Assembly: GCA_902492005.1 (NCBI GenBank) | Contig: CABUJV010000003.1 | Location: forward strand, 1 to 64,000 | Direction of reading: 5' to 3' | Origin: an uncultured Eubacteriales bacterium | GTDB lineage: Bacteria; Bacillota; Clostridia; Oscillospirales; Oscillospiraceae | DNA: 64,000 bases | Shown here: in pieces, positions 7,646 through 15,569 of the stretch | Layout: each line of letters opens with the position of its first letter | How positions within the stretch are numbered: the stretch's first letter is position 1 | Translations under genes and position numbers: made by a program | The notes under the pieces: model-generated | What the model was told of the DNA's origin: nothing | Databases searched by the model: none | What the model saw: the letters and a program-made list of their open reading frames with translations, nothing else

Positions 7646-7650
7646 GTCAA
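7622..7650 (-). promoter_or_regulatory. Sigma-A promoter of the ribbon-helix-helix gene
   Basis: TTGACT (7645-7650) and TATACT (7622-7627) on the minus strand with 17 bp between them, about 30 bp before the TTG start. Confidence 0.75.
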
Positions 7651-7659
7651 GCATTTCTT

Positions 7660-7960
7660 TATGGCTCGCCCTTCGGGCTCGTTCCCCCCTGCGTCAGGAC
7701 GCAGGCACGGCAAAAGCCGCCAGCCGGGGCCGGGGGCCCCTGATGGGGAGAGAGGGCGGCTCTATAGCCCTCTATGGCCTGTCAGCCTCTACGGGCCGCC
7801 AGAGAGCGGACAGGATGCCAGCTGCCGCCTCTGGCGGCTCTGGCATATCCTCTCACGGCCCCAGCGCCGCCACAGTGCCCCGCAAAAGGAAGATGGCTAG
7901 AGAGCCGCCACCATGGGCCCCACAGAGCAAAATGAAAGAGAGAGTGCGGCGGGAGCACCC
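7660..7960. other. GC-rich non-coding island with stacked hairpins
   Basis: No convincing gene lies between the operator (7650) and the coiled-coil gene (7989). Several hairpins follow each other: GCCC-TTC-GGGC near 7668; CCTGCGTC-AG-GACGCAGG at 7688-7705; and a long two-part stem at 7812-7851 (AGGAT, GCCAG and CCGCC arms). The last part, 7936-7972, is a hairpin of GAGAG arms after the coiled-coil gene and may end its transcript. A replication, transfer or packaging origin is possible but not proven. Confidence 0.45.
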
Positions 7961-7988
7961 TCTCTTTCTCTATGTCAATATTCAGTTG

Positions 7989-8294
7989 TCACTTGGCTTC
8001 CTTGAGTTCCCGAAGCTGGCGAGAATGGAGCTTCAACAACGTATGGTGCATTTCTAGCGTTTCTTCCATCCGCTCTATCTTCTCCATCGTAGGCTCCAAC
8101 TGCTCCCGGATACCCTTCAATTCCTCTGCCAGCAGGTCAAACTTAGGCTTAAACTCTGCATCCATGAGAACCGCTACATCATGCATCAATTCTCTACGTT
8201 GCGCCGCCAGCTTTTCATCCATCAAACTAGAAAGCTCTAACTTTTGAGCTTCCATCATTTGGCCCATTGCCTGCAATAGCTCTTGGTCCGTCAT
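7989..8294 (-). CDS. Hypothetical coiled-coil protein of the element
   Basis: A 101-aa acidic, helix-rich protein with no signal peptide or membrane segment. Heptad-like spacing of Leu, Met and Ile runs through most of the chain (KLELSSLMDEKL, LAEELKGIREQLEP, IERMEETLEMHHTLL). I do not recognise a function. Similar short coiled-coil proteins are common on clostridial mobile elements, where they are often annotated only as hypothetical. The start ATG at 8294 has AGGGGGAC upstream, and a possible promoter lies at 8322-8350. It reads in the same direction as the ribbon-helix-helix and rep remnant genes. Confidence 0.65.
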   Translation of the reverse strand: MTDQELLQAMGQMMEAQKLELSSLMDEKLAAQRRELMHDVAVLMDAEFKPKFDLLAEELKGIREQLEPTMEKIERMEETLEMHHTLLKLHSRQLRELKEAK

Positions 8295-8321
8295 AGGTTC
8301 GTCCCCCTATCCGTTTTCTTT

Positions 8322-8350
8322 ACTCTATCCGATTTTCAAACCTTTTGCAA
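8322..8350 (-). promoter_or_regulatory. Possible promoter of the coiled-coil gene
   Basis: TTGCAA (8345-8350), a 17-bp spacer and TAGAGT (8322-8327), read on the minus strand. Confidence 0.4.
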
Positions 8351-8407
8351 GCCCTTTTTCAGAGGTATACGACCCTTCCTTTCTGGGTAATCTGAATACC
8401 GGAATAG

Positions 8408-8424
8408 TTTTTATTTTGTTGAGT
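8408..8424. repeat. Right half-site of the element (attR candidate), 17-bp direct repeat
   Basis: Core TTTTTA plus the right arm TTTTGTTGAGT, identical over 17 bp to 6839-6855 next to the recombinase gene, 1569 bp away. The bases left of the core do not match the left arm, as expected for a hybrid junction. Confidence 0.6.
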
Positions 8425-8616
8425 TCGTTCCCAAGGCTATTTTGCCTCCCTGCTGATTGGAGTGGATCTTATATGAGCCTCATTGCCTGCACCAGTGCGT
8501 GCGTATACCAACGGGACGGATATTGCTCACTGGCGCGTGCCGACTCCGCTGGACTGCCCTGCGACCATGACCCGTGCGTCAACTTTCTGCCCAGGCCCGC
8601 CGCGGATTCCCAGCCG
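8425..8616. other. Non-coding spacer between element and radA
   Basis: I see no gene, RNA or clear hairpin here. In the empty chromosome this would lie between the dif-like site and the 3' end of radA. Confidence 0.5.
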
Positions 8617-9990
8617 CTACAGCACCGCACTGAGCGCCTCCCGAATATTGCGGACCCGGATGAGCTGTAGGCCATCCGGCTCCGCCAGCTTGGCGTTGTT
8701 TCTGGCCGGGATCAGGCACTGGGTGAAGCCCAGCCGCCGCACCTCAGACAGCCGCTGGTTCAAAGCGCTTACCGAGCGCAGTTCTCCGGTCAGCCCCACC
8801 TCGCCGATTGCGGCCAGGCTGCCGGGCACAGGCCTGTCCCTGAAACTGGAAGCCATTGCGATCACGGCTGCCAGGTCGGCAGCAGGCTCGTCCAAATAGA
8901 GTCCGCCAATGACATTCAAATAGGCGTCGCAGCCGCTGACCATCAGTCCTCCCCGCTTCTCCAGGACCGCCAGCAGAAGCATGGCGCGGTTATAATCAAA
9001 TCCATTGCTGGTCCTCCGTGCGTTTCCATATCCGCTGGGCGCCAAAAGGGCCTGCACCTCAGCCAAAACCGGACGGACGCCCTCCATGACACAGGTTACG
9101 CAGGTTCCCGGCGCATCTTTCGGCCTGCCGGACAGCAGCACTTCAGAGGGATTTGGGACCTCTGCCAAGCCGCTGTCCCCCATCTCAAATACGCCGATCT
9201 CATTGGTAGCACCAAACCGATTTTTAGCCGCCCGCAAAATACGATAGGACATGTGGGGCTCCCCTTCAAAGTACAGCACACAATCCACCATATGCTCCAG
9301 TACCTTGGGACCCGCGATGGAGCCTTCTTTGTTCACGTGGCCGATCACGAACACGGTAACGCCCTGTCCTTTCGCCAACTGCATCAGCGCCATGGTGCAG
9401 TCCTTGACCTGTCCGACGCTGCCCGGCGAGGCCTGCAGCTCCCCATTGTACATGGTCTGGATCGAATCCACGATAAGAACGTCCGGCTTTTGCTCCTGCA
9501 CCGACTCCAGGATGTCCTCCAGGCTGGTCTCTGCCAGCAGATAGAGGCCTTCACTGCGGATATGAAGGCGCTCCGCCCTCAGCTTGATCTGGCGCTCTGA
9601 CTCCTCGCCCGATACATACAAGACCCTGGCAAAGCGGCAGAGGTTGTCGCAGATCTGCAGCATCAGGGTGGACTTTCCAATACCGGGCGCACCGCCCACC
9701 AGCACCAGCGAGCCCTGCACCGCCCCGCCGCCCAGGACGCGGTCCAGTTCGGAAAGCCCGGTCTCAAACCGCAGCTCGTCGGTGGTTTCCACCTCCGCCA
9801 TCGGCTTGGGGCGGTTCAACGGTATCCCGCGGATGCCGCCCCCCTGCTGTCTGGCCGGCGTCTTTTTCCTGGGTTCAGCGGGCTGCTCCACAATGGTATT
9901 CCAGCTTCCGCAGGCCGGACATTTCCCCGCCCATTTCGGCGTTTCATTTCCACACTGCGTACAGTAGAAAATTGTTTTAGCTTTTGGCAT
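8617..9990 (-). CDS. radA: DNA repair protein RadA (Sms)
   Basis: A 457-aa RecA-related ATPase that promotes branch migration and processing of recombination intermediates. An N-terminal C4 zinc finger (CTQCG ... CPACG, within the first 30 residues) is followed by the Walker A GGAPGIGKST, the Walker B VLIVDSIQ and the RadA signature KNRFGATNE. The C-terminal about 150 residues form the Lon-protease-like domain. Length and order of domains are complete. It is a single gene on the minus strand with the cwlD-like gene just upstream, 25 bp from its start. Confidence 0.97.
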   Translation of the reverse strand: MPKAKTIFYCTQCGNETPKWAGKCPACGSWNTIVEQPAEPRKKTPARQQGGGIRGIPLNRPKPMAEVETTDELRFETGLSELDRVLGGGAVQGSLVLVGGAPGIGKSTLMLQICDNLCRFARVLYVSGEESERQIKLRAERLHIRSEGLYLLAETSLEDILESVQEQKPDVLIVDSIQTMYNGELQASPGSVGQVKDCTMALMQLAKGQGVTVFVIGHVNKEGSIAGPKVLEHMVDCVLYFEGEPHMSYRILRAAKNRFGATNEIGVFEMGDSGLAEVPNPSEVLLSGRPKDAPGTCVTCVMEGVRPVLAEVQALLAPSGYGNARRTSNGFDYNRAMLLLAVLEKRGGLMVSGCDAYLNVIGGLYLDEPAADLAAVIAMASSFRDRPVPGSLAAIGEVGLTGELRSVSALNQRLSEVRRLGFTQCLIPARNNAKLAEPDGLQLIRVRNIREALSAVL

Positions 9991-10015
9991 AGGAGTCTTC
10001 CCTTCCCAAAGGCCT

Positions 10016-10771
10016 TCAGGCCTCTTCGCTTATCCCGGCCGTCTCTTCTGGATCAAATCCCAAATAGGCCCCCGCCAATGCTGCGGCGATCTTTGTCTGG
10101 TACCCGCTGGTCTGCAGCAGGGCATCCTCCGACGGATTGGACAAAAAACCGCATTCCACAAGAATCGCCCGGCAGGAGATGTGGCTCATCAGATAAACGG
10201 AATCCGGGATTTTCGTGGCCTGACGGCTGTTTTCTGGATCCAGCGCCTGGCGCAGGACCTCCTGCGTATACTGAGCCAGCGGCAGGCTTAAGGGACCATT
10301 GGTGTAAAATACCTGCGCACCATGGTATCTGGAGCTACCGTCATAGGTATTCTGGTGGATGCTGATCAGCGTTGCATTCGGCGTAGCCTCGATTCTCGCC
10401 ACCCGGTTATGCAGATCGGACACCTTTTTTTCCCGCAGCGTGGAGGCGCTGCCGTCGTGCAGGGAGACATCCTCTGTACGCAGCATCACTACATTGGCCC
10501 CAAACAGGCCCAAAATATGGTCCAGGCGGGTGGCGATGGCCAGATTCACATGGCTCTCCGCGTTCCCCGCCTTGGAGACCGCTCCCCCGTCCTCGCCGCC
10601 ATGGCCTGCGTCAATGACCACCGTCTCCGTCCCAAAGCGCTGCGGATGGGCCATCGTCGGTACTGCCCGGCCAGGCCACAGGAACAAATAATAGCCGGTG
10701 CTGACGGCCAGAGCGAGTACGAGCAGGATTGCCAAACCTCTCTGCATGCTGTCGTTTTTCAACACGGACAC
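10016..10771 (-). CDS. N-acetylmuramoyl-L-alanine amidase, CwlD-like
   Basis: A 251-aa Amidase_3 enzyme with an N-terminal transmembrane anchor (about residues 11-32). Zinc and catalytic residues are the His in VIDAGHGGEDGG, the Glu in AESHVNL, the His in SIHQN and the Glu in LVECGFLSN. CwlD in spore formers removes peptides from cortex peptidoglycan so that muramic delta-lactam can be made; a membrane-anchored single-domain amidase of about 240 residues fits that role. It lies beside the cotJ genes, which also favours a sporulation job. A vegetative cell wall amidase is the alternative. Confidence 0.85.
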   Translation of the reverse strand: MSVLKNDSMQRGLAILLVLALAVSTGYYLFLWPGRAVPTMAHPQRFGTETVVIDAGHGGEDGGAVSKAGNAESHVNLAIATRLDHILGLFGANVVMLRTEDVSLHDGSASTLREKKVSDLHNRVARIEATPNATLISIHQNTYDGSSRYHGAQVFYTNGPLSLPLAQYTQEVLRQALDPENSRQATKIPDSVYLMSHISCRAILVECGFLSNPSEDALLQTSGYQTKIAAALAGAYLGFDPEETAGISEEA

Positions 10772-10828
10772 CCCCTCTCAGCACTTTATGAGGCTGTCCC
10801 CGTCAATATGTTATCGGAATGATTATAA

Positions 10829-10836
10829 CATACATT
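10829..10836 (+). promoter_or_regulatory. Possible sigma-E -10 box before cotJ genes
   Basis: CATACATT matches the sigma-E -10 consensus and cotJ is sigma-E controlled in Bacillus. I could not find a matching -35 at the usual distance, so this is weak. Confidence 0.25.
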
Positions 10837-10951
10837 TGTACGATTGAAAAGGGCGTTCCACTTCGGCCCCTGTCGCATAAGATAGAACGGAGGGGATTCC
10901 CGCCGCGGTACGGCAGGCCCTCTCTCAATACCATCGAAGGAGGAACATCAC

Positions 10952-11407
10952 TTGAATCCGGAAAACGGAACGATGCCCGCCTGCGGCGACAACTGCGGTA
11001 CCTTGCCGGCGTGCGCGCCTCTAGCGGTTCCCTATGTACCCTTTCAGCAGTCCAATCCCAAGCGTTACTCGCAGAGCGACGCGCTCAACAACGGTACGCT
11101 TTACCCGGCTCTGAACCTGCCCTTCCACATCAAGGCTACCGCCGCCAGCGTGCCTGTGACTCCGCTGACGGAGCTTCAGGCTCTGGAGTTCGTGAACCAG
11201 GAGCTGGCGCTCTATCTGGATACTCATCCCAGCGATGCGGAGGCCTTTGAACTTTTCCGTCAGTACACTGCAATGGAACAGGAGGCCAGAGCCGCCTATG
11301 TGGCCAACCACGGCCCTGTATTCCGCAGTGAAACGGCTGAGAGCAAAACCTACACCTGGCTCAATGACCCTTGGCCCTGGAACTTCCAGGAAGGAGGTAT
11401 GAAATAA
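10952..11407 (+). CDS. CotJA-CotJB fusion spore coat protein
   Basis: A 151-aa protein that joins two coat proteins normally made from separate genes. Residues 27-58 look like CotJA (PYVPFQQSNPKRYS, ALNNGTLYPALNLPF). Residues 73-150 look like CotJB (TELQALEFVNQELALYLDTHP, YVANHGPVF, WLNDPWPWNFQEGG). CotJ proteins form an inner coat complex with CotJC during sporulation. The TTG start at 10952 has GAAGGAGGA 6 bp upstream; the first ATG, 21 bp later, has none. cotJC begins at the base after the stop, so the two are co-translated. No frameshift is needed for the fusion. Confidence 0.85.
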   Translation: MNPENGTMPACGDNCGTLPACAPLAVPYVPFQQSNPKRYSQSDALNNGTLYPALNLPFHIKATAASVPVTPLTELQALEFVNQELALYLDTHPSDAEAFELFRQYTAMEQEARAAYVANHGPVFRSETAESKTYTWLNDPWPWNFQEGGMK

Positions 11408-12004
11408 ATGTTCTCCTATGAAAAGAAACTCCAGTACCCGGTGAAGATCAAGACTCCCAACCCGAAGCTGGCCTCTGTAATCATCTCCCAGTATGGTGGG
11501 CCAGACGGAGAATTGGGCGCGTCCCTGCGCTATCTGAGCCAGCGGTACGCCATGCCCTATCCGGAGCTGAAGGGCCTACTGACCGACATCGGCACCGAGG
11601 AGCTGGGCCATCTGGAGATGATCGGTGCGCTGGTTCACCAGCTCACCCGAAACCTGAATGACAACGATGTACGGATCGCCGAATTTGCCCCTTATTTCGT
11701 GGACCATACTACCGGCGTATACCCCACCGCGGCCTCCGGCTTCCCCTGGAGCGCAGCCTCTATTGGGGTCAAGGGCGATGTGATTGGGGACCTGACGGAA
11801 GACATGGCAGCCGAGCAAAAAGCGCGTATTACCTACGACAATATTCTGCGTCTCTCTGATGACCCCGACGTCAACGACGTCATCCGCTTCCTCCGTGAAC
11901 GGGAGGTAGTCCATTTCCAGCGCTTCGGCGAGGCGGTGCGCCTGGCCAAGGAAAAGATGGACCAAAAGAACGTCTATTTTGTCAATCCGGCTTTCGACAA
12001 GTAA
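11408..12004 (+). CDS. cotJC: Spore coat protein CotJC (manganese catalase family)
   Basis: A 198-aa four-helix protein of the manganese catalase family. Glu and His residues of the metal site lie in TDIGTEELGHLEM and in the later EREVVHFQRFGEA helix, with IGVKGDVIGDLTEDMAAEQKA between them. It is incorporated in the spore coat with CotJA/B and may protect against peroxide. An AAGGAGG ribosome site lies in the end of the upstream fusion gene. A hairpin ends the operon. Confidence 0.95.
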   Translation: MFSYEKKLQYPVKIKTPNPKLASVIISQYGGPDGELGASLRYLSQRYAMPYPELKGLLTDIGTEELGHLEMIGALVHQLTRNLNDNDVRIAEFAPYFVDHTTGVYPTAASGFPWSAASIGVKGDVIGDLTEDMAAEQKARITYDNILRLSDDPDVNDVIRFLREREVVHFQRFGEAVRLAKEKMDQKNVYFVNPAFDK

Positions 12005-12021
12005 GGCCTCTCTGCGCATAG

Positions 12022-12054
12022 ATGCAGCCCAGGACCAGCGGTCCTGGGCTGCAT
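12022..12054. terminator. Hairpin between cotJC and radical SAM gene
   Basis: A 15-bp stem (ATGCAGCCCAGGACC and its complement) with a 3-nt loop between convergent genes; no long T run. Confidence 0.65.
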
Positions 12055-12072
12055 GTCCGCTATGTAAGTGAT

Positions 12073-13437
12073 CTATCTCTGCTCGCCGCAGCCAGTGCAG
12101 CCGTGGGAGCAGGCCCACAGTTGATCCGCCGTCACCTTCCAGCGCTCCGATGCGTCCTTGCACTTATCGCACAAGTCGTGGACGTCCTCCGGGTGGACCA
12201 TATCCGTGGATTGGGCCCCGCTTTGATCCACCATATCCGCCAGCCGGCCGTAGTTATCCAACAGCGGGCAGGGGCGCAGATAGTTGTCGCTGAACGGCTG
12301 ATTCTGGCGGTACGCCATAAACAGCGGGGACTGATAAGCCTCCAGCAGCGTCTTATTGTGGATGTTGGAGTCCGAGTAGTGGACGAACGCACAGGGCTCA
12401 ATGTCTCCGTTGGCGTTGATGTGGCAGTAATGCCGGCCGCCGGCAATACAGCCCGACACATACTCGCCGTCGTTCCAGAAGTCCAGGGTGAAAATCGGCT
12501 TGGTCTCGCGGAACTTACGAATCTGGTGGTACATGAACTCGCGCTGTTCAGCCGTGACCATCAGCTCCGGCACTGCATCGGTACCCACCGGCATATAGGT
12601 AAAAAACCAGGCGAACTTGACGCCCCATTCTACCATCTTATCAAAGTATTCCTCGCTGCCGATGACGTCGGTATTGGTCCTCGTGTAGCAGCAGGAGACG
12701 CCGAAGGGCAGCTTTTTCCGCTTTAGGATTTCCATCGCCCTCATAACAGCCTGGAACGTACCCTGTCCCCGGCGGGAATCGGTGGCCTCCTCAAAGCCCT
12801 CCACGCTGATGGCGGGAACAAAATTCCTTACCCGCAGCATTTCATCGGCAAACGCCTCGTCAATGAGCGTCGCATTGGTGAAGGACAAAAACACACAGTC
12901 CGGATGGCGCTCGCACAGCGTGATGATGTCCTTCTTCCGCACCAGAGGCTCTCCCCCGGTGTAAAGATACATATAGGTGCCCAGCTCCGTACCCTGCTTT
13001 ACAATGGAATCCAGTGTTTCCAGGTCCATGTTCATCCGGTTGCCGTACTCCGCCGCCCAGCAGCCGGTACAATGGAGGTTGCACGCGGAGGTCGGGTCCA
13101 TCAGGATGGCCCACGGGATATTGCAGCCGTACTTCTCACTGTTCTGGATCTGCTTGGGATAGCCCAGCAGACTGGCATTCACGACGAAGTTCTCAAACAG
13201 GGTCCTGCGCACTCCGTCGTCAATGTCCGTCCAGAGGCTCTTGATCAGCTGATACCAATTGCTCTCAGGGTCCTCGATCACCTTGCGGAACTGTTTCCGC
13301 GCGGGCCCGTAGACATTTTTCGTGTCCAACTGGTCCGCCCAATCGATCAGCTTGGGAAGATTGCGATCTGGGTCCTTATCCAGGTAGCCATACACCATGG
13401 ACATGCCCGTCTTTTTGAGTTGATCCATCAAACCCAT
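12073..13437 (-). CDS. Radical SAM protein of unknown substrate
   Basis: A 454-aa radical SAM enzyme. Cys119, Cys123 and Cys126 (CNLHCTGC) bind the SAM-cleaving 4Fe-4S cluster, and YLYTGGEPL is the GGEP motif. The C-terminal half is rich in Cys: CIAGGRHYC and CDKC, with CSHGCTGCGEQR at the very end, suggesting one or more extra Fe-S clusters (SPASM-like). The N-terminal 100 residues are an extra helical domain of unknown role. No precursor peptide is visible within the flanking 200 bp. It converges with cotJC and has its own upstream region; a sporulation role is only a guess. Confidence 0.8.
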   Translation of the reverse strand: MGLMDQLKKTGMSMVYGYLDKDPDRNLPKLIDWADQLDTKNVYGPARKQFRKVIEDPESNWYQLIKSLWTDIDDGVRRTLFENFVVNASLLGYPKQIQNSEKYGCNIPWAILMDPTSACNLHCTGCWAAEYGNRMNMDLETLDSIVKQGTELGTYMYLYTGGEPLVRKKDIITLCERHPDCVFLSFTNATLIDEAFADEMLRVRNFVPAISVEGFEEATDSRRGQGTFQAVMRAMEILKRKKLPFGVSCCYTRTNTDVIGSEEYFDKMVEWGVKFAWFFTYMPVGTDAVPELMVTAEQREFMYHQIRKFRETKPIFTLDFWNDGEYVSGCIAGGRHYCHINANGDIEPCAFVHYSDSNIHNKTLLEAYQSPLFMAYRQNQPFSDNYLRPCPLLDNYGRLADMVDQSGAQSTDMVHPEDVHDLCDKCKDASERWKVTADQLWACSHGCTGCGEQR

Positions 13438-13586
13438 ACAGCCATCACTCCTTCTCTCTCAATGCGGAAACTCTCTTTATCTGTATGGCGTCTAGGGTCA
13501 GTATAGCACCTTCCGCCCGGCCGGGCTATGGACAAAAAAGAAAAAATGTCACAAGCGGGCTCCGGATGGCTCAATAAATTGTGTTT

Positions 13587-15569
13587 TCAGGCTGTTCCGT
13601 CAGATAGCATCTGCAAAAATTCCGTCTCAGACAGGACGGTAATCCCCAACGTATTTGCCTTGTCCAGCTTAGAGCCGGCCTCCTCCCCCGCCACCACATA
13701 GCTGGTTTTCTTGGATACGGACGAGGACACCTTGCCTCCCAGGGCCTCGATCCTGGCCCCTGCCTCTGCGCGGCTGAAGTGCTGCAGCGTGCCGGTGAGC
13801 ACAAAGGTCTTCCCAGCCAAACGGTCGCCCGCCAGTTGGGCCTGACTGGCCATATTGACCCCCGCCTGCTTCAGTGAGGCAATCAGGTGCTCTGCCTGAT
13901 CGCTGTGAAGCCACTCCGCCAGACTGCGCGCCGTGATCTCCCCGATGTCGTCCACCGCTGTAAGTTCCTCCACTGTGGCCTCGCTCAGGCGGTCCAGCGT
14001 CCCAAAGCGGGCAGCCAGCACCTTGGCCGCCTTCTGTCCCACCTGACGGATACCGAAGGCGAACAGCAGCCGGGACAGATCCCGGGACTTGGACTTCTCA
14101 ATGGCGGCCATCAGATTCTCCACCGACTTCTGCCCCATGCGCTCCAATTGGGCCACCGCCTGGGCGTCCAGCCGGTAGAGATCGCCTGGAGTGCGGACCA
14201 GCCCGGCCTTCACCAGCCCCTCCACTACCGCGGGCCCCAGCCCTTCGATGTCCATGGCGTCCCGGGACGCAAAATGAGTCAGGTTGCGGAGAAGCTGGGC
14301 CGGACACTCTGCCCCGGTGCACCGGACGGCGGCGTCTTCATCCCGCGCCACATGCGCGCCGCACACCGGACAGCACTCCGGAAGATGATAGGGCTGCGTC
14401 CCCTCCGGACGCTTCTCCCGTACGACGGCGACCACCTCCGGGATAATCTCTCCCGCCTTTTGGACCAGAACGGTGTCGCCGATGCGGATATCCTTCTGCG
14501 CGATATAGTCCTGGTTGTGCAGGCTGGCACTCTGGACCGTAGTGCCCGCCAGACGCACCGGCTCCAGCACGGCCCTGGGGGTCAGCACGCCGGTCCGCCC
14601 CACCTGTACCACGATATCCAACACCTTGGAGGGCTTTTGCTCCGGGGGATATTTATAGGCCGCAGCCCAGCGGGGGAATTTTGCGGTGCTTCCCAGTAAA
14701 GAACGGTTTTGCAGGGAATTTACCTTTACAACTGCGCCGTCGATATCATAGGGATAGGCGGTACGGTTTTCCCCGATGGCTCTGATACTCGCCCCTGCCC
14801 GTTCGATGGTGCTGCAGGTATCATGGGGGATCACCTTAAACCGCATGCGCTCCAGCCAGTCCAAGCTTTCCGTATGTGTTGTAAAGAAAATACCCTTCAC
14901 ATACTGCACATTGAATACGATGATGGACAGCTGCCGCGCCGCCGCAATCCTGGGGTCCAACTGCCGGAGGGACCCCGCAGCGGCATTGCGCGGATTGGCA
15001 AAAAGCTCCTCTCCGCTCTGCTCCCGGTCCTCATTCAGCCGCGCAAACACGGTGCGGGGCATAAATACCTCCCCGCGGACGATCAGGTGCGGAACCGGCT
15101 CCGGCAGCTTGAGCGGGATCGCGCGGATCGTCTTGAGGTTGGCCGTCACGTCCTCCCCCACCCGGCCGTCCCCGCGGGTGGCGCCCCGGATAAAGGCGCC
15201 GTCTACATACTCCAGCGCTACCGACAGCCCGTCCACCTTAGGTTCCACGTCATATTCTGCCTCCGGCACCGCGCTCCGGACCCGCTGGTCAAATTCAGAC
15301 AGCTCTCCCAGATCAAACACATCCTGGAGGCTCTCCAGCGGGACCTGGTGGGTGACCGGCTGAAAGCCCTCCTGCACCTGTCCTCCAACTCGCTGCGTGG
15401 GAGAATCCGGAGTCACAAGCTCGGGATGTGCGGTCTCCAGCTCCTCCAGCCGGCGGAGCTGATGGTCATAGTCATAATCGCTCATGGTTGGATTGTCCAT
15501 CACATAATACTCGTAACCGGCCTGATTCAGCACCGTACGGAGCCGTTCGATCTCAGATTTTGCATCCAT
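13587..15569 (-). CDS. ligA: NAD-dependent DNA ligase LigA
   Basis: A 660-aa ligase that seals nicks in replication and repair using NAD. In order: an Ia NAD-binding region (YYVMDNPTMSDYDYD), the nucleotidyltransferase domain with the AMP-accepting Lys111 in PKVDGLSVAL, an OB fold (TGVLTPRAVLEPVRLAGTTV), the zinc finger (CCPVCG ... CTGAECPAQ), helix-hairpin-helix repeats and a BRCT domain at the end. All parts are present. Its ATG follows the stop codon of the vanZ remnant directly. Confidence 0.97.
   Translation of the reverse strand: MDAKSEIERLRTVLNQAGYEYYVMDNPTMSDYDYDHQLRRLEELETAHPELVTPDSPTQRVGGQVQEGFQPVTHQVPLESLQDVFDLGELSEFDQRVRSAVPEAEYDVEPKVDGLSVALEYVDGAFIRGATRGDGRVGEDVTANLKTIRAIPLKLPEPVPHLIVRGEVFMPRTVFARLNEDREQSGEELFANPRNAAAGSLRQLDPRIAAARQLSIIVFNVQYVKGIFFTTHTESLDWLERMRFKVIPHDTCSTIERAGASIRAIGENRTAYPYDIDGAVVKVNSLQNRSLLGSTAKFPRWAAAYKYPPEQKPSKVLDIVVQVGRTGVLTPRAVLEPVRLAGTTVQSASLHNQDYIAQKDIRIGDTVLVQKAGEIIPEVVAVVREKRPEGTQPYHLPECCPVCGAHVARDEDAAVRCTGAECPAQLLRNLTHFASRDAMDIEGLGPAVVEGLVKAGLVRTPGDLYRLDAQAVAQLERMGQKSVENLMAAIEKSKSRDLSRLLFAFGIRQVGQKAAKVLAARFGTLDRLSEATVEELTAVDDIGEITARSLAEWLHSDQAEHLIASLKQAGVNMASQAQLAGDRLAGKTFVLTGTLQHFSRAEAGARIEALGGKVSSSVSKKTSYVVAGEEAGSKLDKANTLGITVLSETEFLQMLSDGTA

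Larger units (their letters stand above)
6946..8413. mobile_element. Small Xer-dependent integrated element, decayed rolling-circle replicon
   Basis: A compact segment of about 1.47 kb between a left recombinase half-site (6935-6945) and a right one (8414-8424). It holds, on the minus strand, a coiled-coil protein gene, a ribbon-helix-helix gene with its own promoter and operator, and the C-terminal part of an HUH Rep. A 300-bp GC-rich structured island lies inside. Codon use and AT content of the rep and ribbon-helix-helix parts are unlike the neighbouring chromosome. The layout resembles elements that use host Xer enzymes (such as dif-integrating filamentous phages and satellites), but no capsid, relaxase or integrase gene is present. 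The exact ends depend on which site copy was the target. Confidence 0.6.

Noticed and set aside
8469..8675. Small ORFs downstream of radA
   Set aside because: They overlap the end of radA in other frames and have no ribosome-binding site.
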